Shown in pieces: positions 1 to 5,188 of a stretch of 7,083 nucleotides of DNA. The position numbers were made by a program, and so were the translations under genes. Every line of letters starts with the position of its first letter. The first letter of the stretch is position 1. The notes beneath the pieces are model-generated. The model was not told where the DNA came from. It was given only the letters and a program-made list of their open reading frames with translations, and did not search any database. This DNA comes from Actinomycetales bacterium (GTDB lineage Bacteria; Actinomycetota; Actinomycetes; Actinomycetales; Cellulomonadaceae). The stretch lies in assembly GCA_012514835.1 (NCBI GenBank), contig JAAYZM010000219.1, positions 1 through 7,083 on the forward strand, written 5' to 3'.

Positions 1-189
1 CACGTCGAGCGGGATCGGGCTCACCTCGCGGATCCGCTCGACGACGGGCAGGCCGATCGTCAGGTTCGGCACGAAGTGGTTGACCATGACGTCCACGTGC
101 ACCCAGTCGGCGTCCGAGATCGCCTGGATGTCCCGCTCGAGGTTGGCGAAGTCGGCGGACAGGATGCTCGGGTTGATCAGCGTCGACAC
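1..189 (-). CDS. rpe: Ribulose-phosphate 3-epimerase, N-terminal 63 codons (partial at window edge)
   Basis: The enzyme interconverts D-ribulose 5-phosphate and D-xylulose 5-phosphate in the cytoplasm (pentose phosphate pathway). The visible part opens with INPSILSADFANLERDI, the first strand and helix of the Rpe TIM barrel, and continues with WVHVDVMVNHFVPNLTIG, the first signature motif. The His and Asp of HVD match the metal-binding/catalytic pair of the family. The second Asp of the usual DVMD is Val here (codon 82-84). The GTG at 189-187 is the only plausible start because an in-frame TAG lies four codons upstream (201-199). It begins 14 nt after the rsmB stop, with only a weak AGGCTGG upstream, so translation probably follows rsmB on a shared transcript. 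The C-terminal two thirds lie outside the window. Family assignment is secure. Confidence 0.95.
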   Translation of the reverse strand, partial: MSTLINPSILSADFANLERDIQAISDADWVHVDVMVNHFVPNLTIGLPVVERIREVSPIPLDV

Positions 190-203
190 GTCGCCAGCCT
201 AGG

Positions 204-1772
204 TCACGCGCGGCGGCGCAGGAGGGCGAGGAACATCGCGTCCGTGCCGTGCACGTGGGGCCACAGCTGGACGTCGGCGCGCTCGGCGAGCGGGATCTCG
301 GGCGCGATCCCGTGCACGACGGCGGACGCGTCCACCACCTCGACGTCCTGGCGGCCGCGCAGGACGTCCTCGACCACGAGGTGCGTCTCGGCGATGTGCG
401 GAGAGCACGTGACGAAAGCGACGAGGCCGCCGGGTCGCACGGCGTCGAGCGCCGAGGTGAGCAGCTCGCGCTGGAGCGGGCCGAGGCCTGCAAGATCCGC
501 GGGCTGACGGCGCCACCGCGACTCAGGCCGGCGACGCAGAGCACCGAGCCCCGTGCAGGGAGCGTCGACGAGCACGCGGTCGTACTGACCCGGTTCGAAC
601 GCACCAAGCTCGCGCCCGTCGCCGTGGCGCACCTCGACGGTGCCTTCGGGGAGGCCGACGACGGCGCGACGCACGAGCTCGGCGCGATGAGCCGCGACCT
701 CGTTCGCCACGAGGTGTCCCCCGCGCTGCGCGGCGAGCGCGCCCAAGAGCGCCGACTTGCCACCGGGGCCGGCGCACAGGTCGAGCCAGCGCGCGTCCGT
801 GCCGTCGAGCGGTGCGGCGGCGAGTGCCAGCGCGACGAGCTGGGAGCCCTCGTCCTGAACACCCACGCGGCCCTCGCGCACTGCGCGCAACGCACCCGGG
901 TCGCCCGCGGGGAGCACGTGCGCCGTGGGGGCCCACCGGCCAGGGATCGCGTCGTCGGGCAGGTCGGCCTGGTCCGTGATGCCGGGGCGAGCCACGAGCG
1001 TGACGCGCGGCGCTTCGTTCTGGGCGGCGAGGAGGCCTTCGAGCTCTCTCGCGTCCCGTCCGTTCGCGACGAGCGCGCCGCGCAGGCCGCGCACGATCCA
1101 CCCCGGGTGCGACTCGACGACGGCGAGCCGCGCCTCGGTGTCCGTGCCCGCGGGATCCGCCGCGGCGGCGATCAGCTCGAGCCACTCGTCGAGCGAGTGC
1201 TCCGAGGCGCGCCGCAGGACGGCGTTGACGAACTGTCCCGAGCCCGCCCCGGTGCGCTGGCGCGCGAGCCCGACGGTCTCCGAGACGGCCGCGTGCGGGG
1301 GCACGCGCATCGCGAGCAGCTGGTGGATGCCGAGTCGCAGGATGTCGAGCACGGCAGGCTCGATCGCGGTGAGCTCACGCTGCGAGCACTGCTCGATGAT
1401 CGCGTCGTACCGCCCGCGCATGCGCAGGGTGCCGTACGCGAGCTCCGTCGCGAAGCCCGCGTCGCGGCCCGTGATCCGGCGTTCACGCAGCAATGGCGGG
1501 AGCACGAGGTTCGCGTACGCGTCCGAGCCGTCCACCTCACGCAGCACGTCGAACGCGACGAGCCGGGCCGGGTCGCCCGAGCGGCGACGCTCGCTCGGGG
1601 CCGACGCCGTGCGCTGGCGCTCGCCACCGCGCGGTCGGCCGCGATCCGGTCGACCGCCCTCGCGTCCAGACCGCGAACCACCCGCGCGCTCGTCGCGGTT
1701 GCCGTGGGCACGGCGGCCAGAGGAACCGCCGTCGGACCCGCTGCGGCCGCGACCGGAACCTGCCCCGCTCAC
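204..1772 (-). CDS. rsmB: 16S rRNA (cytosine(967)-C(5))-methyltransferase RsmB (Sun/Fmu)
   Basis: A 522-residue RsmB that uses S-adenosylmethionine to methylate C967 of 16S rRNA. Residues 1-66 are a low-complexity Arg/Gly/Ser tail, likely disordered. Residues about 67-195 are the NusB-like RNA-binding domain (ARLVAFDVLREV, AYANLVLPPLLRERR, ATELAYGTLR). The Rossmann methyltransferase domain follows, with the SAM loop DLCAGPGGKS (331-340), motif IV VDAPCTGLG (402-410, Cys406) and motif VI VTCSPHIAE (454-462, Cys456). The two Cys match the paired catalytic/release cysteines of m5C methyltransferases. The protein ends in HGTDAMFLALL, the usual C-terminal strand. The GTG start overlaps the fmt stop (GTGA) and is preceded by GGAGG, which supports translational coupling to fmt. 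Starts inside the tail cannot be excluded. The family is longer here than in E. coli because of the tail. Confidence 0.96.
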   Translation of the reverse strand: MSGAGSGRGRSGSDGGSSGRRAHGNRDERAGGSRSGREGGRPDRGRPRGGERQRTASAPSERRRSGDPARLVAFDVLREVDGSDAYANLVLPPLLRERRITGRDAGFATELAYGTLRMRGRYDAIIEQCSQRELTAIEPAVLDILRLGIHQLLAMRVPPHAAVSETVGLARQRTGAGSGQFVNAVLRRASEHSLDEWLELIAAAADPAGTDTEARLAVVESHPGWIVRGLRGALVANGRDARELEGLLAAQNEAPRVTLVARPGITDQADLPDDAIPGRWAPTAHVLPAGDPGALRAVREGRVGVQDEGSQLVALALAAAPLDGTDARWLDLCAGPGGKSALLGALAAQRGGHLVANEVAAHRAELVRRAVVGLPEGTVEVRHGDGRELGAFEPGQYDRVLVDAPCTGLGALRRRPESRWRRQPADLAGLGPLQRELLTSALDAVRPGGLVAFVTCSPHIAETHLVVEDVLRGRQDVEVVDASAVVHGIAPEIPLAERADVQLWPHVHGTDAMFLALLRRRA

Positions 1773-2704
1773 GCGTCCTCCCCCAGCCGCGTGCCGGGTT
1801 CGAGGCGCGCACCGCGTGCCCAGTCGGCAGCAGCCATCGCACGCTTGCCCACGGGGACCACGTCACCGAGGGTCACGGCTCCCCCGCCCGTGCCGACCAC
1901 GACGGCGTCCTTGCGCACCTCGACCTCTCCGGGGGCGAGGTGGGTCTCGTCGGTGGGCCGGACGGGCCCGAGGCCGAGGCGCGCGCCGTCGGGCAGCGTG
2001 GTCCATGCGCCCGGCGCGGGCGTGCAGCCGCGCACGAGGCGGTCCACCACGTAGGCGGGCCGGCGCCAGTCGACCTTGGCGTCGGGCGGTAGGAGCCGAG
2101 GGGCGTGCGAGACGCCGTCGGCGGGTTGCGGGACGGCCATGACGGTGCCGTCCTCGATCGCGTCGAGCGTGCGGACGAGCAGCTCGGCGCCCGCGACGGC
2201 GAGTCGGTCGAGGAGGTCGCCCGCGGTGTCTCGCCGTCGGACCGTCTCGGTGAGCGTGCCGAACACGGGACCCGTGTCGAGACCCTCCTCGATGCGGAAC
2301 GTGCTCGCACCCGTGACCTCGTCGCCCGCGATGATCGCGTGCTGCACGGGGGCCGCGCCGCGCCACGCGGGCAGCACGGAGAAGTGCAGGTTGATCCAGC
2401 CGTGGCGGGGCACGTCGATCACGTCGCGGCGCAGGAGGGCGCCGTACGCGACCACGGGGGCGGCGTCCACGTCGAGGCGGACGAGCTCGGCGAGGAACTC
2501 CTCTCCCCTGGGCTGGGCCGGGTCGAGCACCTCGATGCCCGCCTCGAGGGCACGCTCCTTGACGGGACTCGGGGTGAGCTTGCGGCCGCGTCCTGCGCGC
2601 GCGTCGGGGCGAGTCAGCACGGCCACGACCTCGTGTCGGGAGGCGATCAGCGCCTCGAGCGCGGGCACGGCGGGCGCGGGGGTACCCGCGAAGAGCAGAC
2701 GCAT
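1769..2704 (-). CDS. fmt: Methionyl-tRNA formyltransferase
   Basis: A 311-residue enzyme that transfers the formyl group from 10-formyltetrahydrofolate to Met-tRNA(fMet) for translation initiation. The N-terminal formyltransferase domain starts MRLLFAGTPAPAVPAL and carries the family catalytic residues Asn105 and His107 (WINLHFSVLPAWRGAAP, 103-118) and Asp143 (GLDTGPVF, 141-148). The loop GRGRKLTPSPVK (38-49) is also typical. The C-terminal OB-like tRNA-binding domain runs from about 200 (SHAPRLLPPDAKVDW) to the end. The length matches the family. The reading frame stays open far upstream, but ATG 2704 is chosen because MRLLFAGTP is the conserved Fmt start and the upstream residues belong to the Nudix gene region. 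No Shine-Dalgarno precedes it; a TAAGAT hexamer lies 7 nt upstream, so the mRNA may be leaderless. The TGA stop overlaps the rsmB start. Confidence 0.97.
   Translation of the reverse strand: MRLLFAGTPAPAVPALEALIASRHEVVAVLTRPDARAGRGRKLTPSPVKERALEAGIEVLDPAQPRGEEFLAELVRLDVDAAPVVAYGALLRRDVIDVPRHGWINLHFSVLPAWRGAAPVQHAIIAGDEVTGASTFRIEEGLDTGPVFGTLTETVRRRDTAGDLLDRLAVAGAELLVRTLDAIEDGTVMAVPQPADGVSHAPRLLPPDAKVDWRRPAYVVDRLVRGCTPAPGAWTTLPDGARLGLGPVRPTDETHLAPGEVEVRKDAVVVGTGGGAVTLGDVVPVGKRAMAAADWARGARLEPGTRLGEDA
1777..1781 (-). promoter_or_regulatory. Shine-Dalgarno of rsmB inside the end of fmt
   Basis: Read on the minus strand this is GGAGG within GGGGGAGGA, 4 nt before the rsmB GTG. It lies in the last codons of fmt. 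With the 4-nt stop/start overlap, it fixes the rsmB start and indicates coupled translation. Confidence 0.7.
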
Positions 2705-2711
2705 GGGGACG

Positions 2712-2717
2712 ATCTTA
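2712..2717 (-). promoter_or_regulatory. Putative -10 element of a leaderless fmt promoter
   Basis: TAAGAT on the minus strand fits the TANNNT -10 pattern and ends 7 nt before the fmt ATG, which would place the transcription start at or next to the A of the ATG. The stretch between (CGTCCCC) has no ribosome binding site. A CTGACA hexamer at 2737-2732 resembles a -35 box, but its spacer is only 14 nt. The site lies in the 29-nt gap after the Nudix stop, so fmt-rsmB-rpe could be transcribed independently of the Nudix gene. Confidence 0.45.
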
Positions 2718-2733
2718 GGTGGGGTGGCGGGTG

Positions 2734-3273
2734 TCAGACGTGGCCCAGGTGCTGAGCCAGACGCACCACGGCGGCGTGGACGGGGTCGTGGACCTGGAGC
2801 CACGCTGCGGCGGCGTCGGCCTCGAGGTGGTGGACGCCCACGATCTGTTCCCCGTCTGCCGGACAGGTGGGCGCGCCCGTCACCTCCGTGCGCACCACGG
2901 CAAAGCTCCACCATGCGACGGGATGTGGAGCGTGCGCCCGGTATGGATCCGGTGCCCTGCTCGTGGCGATCTGGCTGTAGAACACCTCCGCCGGGCCGAG
3001 CGGGCGAGACCCGGCTTCCTCCTCGAGCTCGCGCTCCGCGGCGCGCTGCAGCGACTCCCCCGGTTCGAGCCGGCCACCCGGGAGGAAGCGCCACCCTTCG
3101 GCCGAGGCGCAGACCGTGACGAGGCCCGGCGCGGGCGACGCGACGAGGTGCACCCGGTGCAGAAGGGGCAGCGGTGGAAGGTCGAGCGTACCGACCACGT
3201 CGGACTCCGCGTACGGGACGTACGTGGTCTCGAACAAGCTCTCGAACCCCGGGGGCGGCACCTGCCCACGCAT
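2734..3273 (-). CDS. Nudix hydrolase of unknown substrate
   Basis: A 179-residue protein with a complete Nudix box GX5EX7REUXEEXG at residues 67-88: Gly67, Glu73, Arg81-Glu82, Leu83, the metal-binding pair Glu85-Glu86, and Gly88. Only the last, normally aliphatic, position deviates (Ser89). Nudix enzymes hydrolyse nucleoside diphosphates linked to another moiety; nothing here shows the substrate. Residues 1-40 (rich in Pro, Tyr and acidic residues) and 90-179, including PHPVAWWSFAV and a His-rich HHLEADAAAAWLQVHDPVH, are not diagnostic to me. No signal peptide or membrane segment is visible, so it is probably cytoplasmic. ATG 3273 is chosen because AGGAAGG lies 7 nt upstream. It ends 29 nt before fmt on the same strand, so co-transcription is possible. 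House-cleaning or NAD/ADP-ribose roles are guesses only. Confidence 0.88.
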   Translation of the reverse strand: MRGQVPPPGFESLFETTYVPYAESDVVGTLDLPPLPLLHRVHLVASPAPGLVTVCASAEGWRFLPGGRLEPGESLQRAAERELEEEAGSRPLGPAEVFYSQIATSRAPDPYRAHAPHPVAWWSFAVVRTEVTGAPTCPADGEQIVGVHHLEADAAAAWLQVHDPVHAAVVRLAQHLGHV

Positions 3274-3280
3274 GAGTGTG

Positions 3281-3287
3281 CCTTCCT
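3281..3287 (-). promoter_or_regulatory. Shine-Dalgarno of the Nudix gene
   Basis: AGGAAGG on the minus strand, 7 nt before ATG 3273. It is the clearest ribosome binding site in the window and decides the Nudix start. Confidence 0.75.
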
Positions 3288-3312
3288 GGTGGTGGGTCTC
3301 CTCGAGGTCGAG

Positions 3313-3318
3313 ACTCTA
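3313..3318 (-). promoter_or_regulatory. Possible -10 element of a Nudix-gene promoter
   Basis: TAGAGT on the minus strand fits TANNNT and would give a leader of about 33 nt carrying the AGGAAGG site. No convincing -35 is seen at 17-18 nt upstream (CAAGCG/GCAAGC). It is proposed mainly because the plus-strand HNH gene separates this gene from priA, so a local promoter is needed unless priA transcripts read through. Confidence 0.3.
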
Positions 3319-3488
3319 GCGGGCCGCTCACTCATCGCTTGCTGGCAGGGGCATCTCCGCGAGGGTCTCTGAGAGCCCGCTTGAAGGCCCGTGGGCGTCA
3401 GAGTCGACTAGGACCTCGCCGTCGGGGGCCGCGTGCTCAGGACCGGCTCCCGGCGCCTGGAGAGGGCAGAGTTCGTGCAGGTCAGGGG

Positions 3489-3517
3489 TTGCGAGCGGCA
3501 CATATGTTCGATACAGT
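3489..3517 (+). promoter_or_regulatory. Leaderless promoter of the DUF222-HNH gene
   Basis: TTGCGA (3489-3494) matches four of six positions of the TTGACA -35 consensus. A 17-nt spacer leads to TACAGT (3512-3517), which fits TANNNT. Only 6 nt (ATCGGG) separate this from ATG 3524, and no Shine-Dalgarno is present, so transcription should begin at or next to the start codon, as is common in actinobacteria. The spacer contains the LexA-like box at 3496-3511, a position where a bound repressor would block RNA polymerase. Confidence 0.55.
3496..3511. promoter_or_regulatory. Putative LexA (SOS) box
   Basis: CGGCACATATGTTCGA matches 13 of 16 positions of TCGAACATATGTTCGA, the palindrome I know as the actinobacterial/mycobacterial SOS box (TCGAAC-N4-GTTCGA). 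The central ACATATGT and the right half-site are perfect; the three mismatches are all in the left half. It fills the spacer between the -35 and -10 of the HNH gene. Some 13E12/DUF222 genes of mycobacteria are known to be LexA-regulated, which makes the match more credible than chance. Confidence 0.55.
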
Positions 3518-3521
3518 ATCG
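3509..3521. repeat. 13-bp palindrome over the -10 of the HNH gene
   Basis: CGATAC-A-GTATCG is a perfect inverted repeat with one central base. It overlaps the right end of the SOS-like box and all of the proposed -10. It could be a second operator half, or a by-product of -10 and start-site sequence. It lies upstream of the predicted transcription start, so it would act as DNA, not as an RNA hairpin. Confidence 0.5.
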
Positions 3522-3523
3522 GG

Positions 3524-5164
3524 ATGAACCGGACACCCGTTGACGGCGCGAGCGAGGCCTCGCTGCGTGCCGCGTGGGACCGGTTCTCCGCGCTGAGCGG
3601 GTCTGCGGACCAGGGGGATCGCATCATGGCGATCCGTGCGCTCGAGGACCTCAAGGACGCGGCCTGCGCCGCTCAGGCCGAGCGCGCCGTCACCGTCGTG
3701 GAGCACGAGGTAGAGCAGGCGGACGCGGAGCCCGTCCCGCAGGACGTGGACCGGCAGCGCGTGGTCCGACGACGGCGGTCCCTGGCGCGTCGGTCCGCAA
3801 TCGCGCAAGTGGCCCTGGCGCGGCGTGAGTCGCCGCACTGCGGGCAGGTGTTCGTGGGCATGGCAGACGTGCTCGTGCGCGAGATGCCGCACACGCTCGC
3901 CGCGCTGCGCACCGGACGGCTCAACGAGTTCCGGGCCAAGCTCCTCGTGCGCGAGACGGCGTGCCTCGAGAAGGATCACCGGACTCTGGTGGATCGCGAG
4001 CTGTGCGCAGACCCGAAGGGGCTCGAAGGTGTCGGCACCAAGCGACTCGTCGCCATGGCCGAGGCCGCGGCGTACCGGCTCGAGCCCGCGTCGGTAGTGC
4101 AACGGGCGGAGCGCGACGCGGCCGAACGCAACGTGAGCCTGCGCCCCGCCCCCGGCGCGATGACGTACTTCACGGCGCTGGTGCCCCTGCAGCAAGGCGT
4201 CGCGATGTACGCGAACCTCCAGCAGACCGCGGCGAGCGCCCGCGCCACCGGCGACCCGCGCTCGCGCGGCCAGGTCATGGCCGACACGTTGGTCGAGCGC
4301 GTGACCGGGCAGGCCACCGCGGACGGGGTGCCGGTCACGGTCAACCTCGTCATGAGCGACGCGACGCTGCTCGCCTCGGGCCACGACCCGGCCGTCATGG
4401 ATGGCGGCCACGTGGTGCCCGCGCAAGCCGCACGCGAGCTCGCGGCCCGGGCCATGGAGAACCTCGATGCGCTCGCGGGCGCGGTCGCTGGGAACGACGA
4501 ATCACCACCCGGCGAGCTCCCAGAGCCACCGGGCGCGGTGACCTCGCCAGGATTGACGGGGACATCGAAGTCACCGACATCGTCGGGATCACCAAGTTCC
4601 GCGGTAGGCGCGTGGGTGCGCCGGCTGTACGCGGACGCGGGAGGGAACCTCGTGGGCATGGACTCGCGCGCCCGACTCTTCCCGCAAGGCTTGGCGTCGC
4701 TCCTGCGCGTCCGCGACCAAGGGCTCTGCCGCACACCGTGGTGCGACGCGCCTATCGCCCACCTCGACCATGTGGTCCCCGCCGCCGACGGCGGACTCAC
4801 GAGCGCCACCAACGGCCAGGGACTCTGCGCGGCCTGCAACTACGTCAAGGAAGCGCCCGGTTGGGAGCAGAAGGTGCCCGACGGCGAGGCGCTGGGAGCT
4901 GAGCCCGCACGGCACACCGTCATCACTACCACCCCCACCGGCGATACGTACACGAGCACCGCTCCCCCGCTACCGGCGCCGCTCCAACCCGCGGCGGCTC
5001 GCGAGAACGCTTCGCGCCGCGAGGGTCTTCGCGACCGGCGGCGTGACCCCCGGGACGCCGGAAGGTTCTGCACCCTCAAGGGCATCGACCTGATGCACGG
5101 CTTCCACGGTGGAGGCAGTGCGGTCGAGCACGTCGTCGAGGTGGCCCTCGCGCACTCGCGCTGA
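3524..5164 (+). CDS. DUF222 domain-containing HNH endonuclease (13E12 repeat family)
   Basis: A 546-residue protein of the actinobacterial DUF222-HNH family, probable DNA endonucleases that are often multicopy; the biological role is not settled. Residues about 10-320 are the helical DUF222 region, with the typical stretches AALRTGRLNEFRAKLLV (126-142) and RGQVMADTLVERVTG (248-262). Residues 324-358 are a Pro/Ser/Thr-rich linker. The HNH domain spans about 390-445: LCRTPWC (Cys402, Cys407), HLDHVVP (Asp415-His416), Asn430 and LCAACN (Cys435, Cys438, Asn439), so both Cys pairs of the zinc site and the HNH residues are present. A tail with TTTPTGDTYTSTAPP is typical, and the protein ends in SAVEHVVEVALAHSR. 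ATG 3524 fits the leaderless promoter. The gene is transcribed against its neighbours and appears intact. Mobile or homing-like behaviour is inference. Confidence 0.93.
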   Translation: MNRTPVDGASEASLRAAWDRFSALSGSADQGDRIMAIRALEDLKDAACAAQAERAVTVVEHEVEQADAEPVPQDVDRQRVVRRRRSLARRSAIAQVALARRESPHCGQVFVGMADVLVREMPHTLAALRTGRLNEFRAKLLVRETACLEKDHRTLVDRELCADPKGLEGVGTKRLVAMAEAAAYRLEPASVVQRAERDAAERNVSLRPAPGAMTYFTALVPLQQGVAMYANLQQTAASARATGDPRSRGQVMADTLVERVTGQATADGVPVTVNLVMSDATLLASGHDPAVMDGGHVVPAQAARELAARAMENLDALAGAVAGNDESPPGELPEPPGAVTSPGLTGTSKSPTSSGSPSSAVGAWVRRLYADAGGNLVGMDSRARLFPQGLASLLRVRDQGLCRTPWCDAPIAHLDHVVPAADGGLTSATNGQGLCAACNYVKEAPGWEQKVPDGEALGAEPARHTVITTTPTGDTYTSTAPPLPAPLQPAAARENASRREGLRDRRRDPRDAGRFCTLKGIDLMHGFHGGGSAVEHVVEVALAHSR

Positions 5165-5188
5165 GCCGTCTCCGACCCTGAGCTATCC

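Larger units (their letters stand above)
3274..3523. other. Divergent spacer between the Nudix gene and the HNH gene
   Basis: A 250-bp non-coding stretch. The left end holds the Nudix ribosome binding site and a candidate -10; the right end holds the HNH promoter and SOS-like box. The middle (about 3345-3485) shows no convincing gene, terminator or repeat. It contains only a small perfect inverted repeat (TCTC-T-GAGA) near 3366, whose loop is too short for a normal hairpin. The open frames crossing it have no homology signal I recognise. Confidence 0.6.

Noticed and set aside
249..2054. A 601-codon plus-strand open frame antisense to rsmB and the end of fmt
   Set aside because: It runs opposite clear RsmB and Fmt coding sequence, has no recognisable domain, and its composition is what high-GC third positions produce on the opposite strand.
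3318..3328. Palindrome AGCGG-G-CCGCT near the Nudix promoter as an operator
   Set aside because: Short GC-only palindromes are frequent by chance in DNA this GC-rich, and it matches no operator I know.
2705..3331. Extension of fmt upstream in the same open frame
   Set aside because: MRLLFAGTP at 2704 is the conserved Fmt N-terminus. The upstream translation is the out-of-frame shadow of the Nudix gene.
3363..3378. Small inverted repeat (TCTC-T-GAGA with GGG/CCC flanks) as a terminator
   Set aside because: The perfect part has a one-base centre and the flanks do not pair in register; there is no U-tract.
3328..3654. A 108-codon minus-strand open frame between the Nudix and HNH genes
   Set aside because: It crosses the HNH promoter and the antisense of its first 44 codons, has no recognised motif and no good ribosome binding site.
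3482..4426. A 314-codon minus-strand open frame inside the HNH gene
   Set aside because: It is antisense to well-recognised DUF222 sequence and composed of His/Arg/Gly-rich shadow translation.
5165..5188. A bidirectional terminator between the HNH gene and priA
   Set aside because: The 24-bp gap has no inverted repeat or T-run that I can see.
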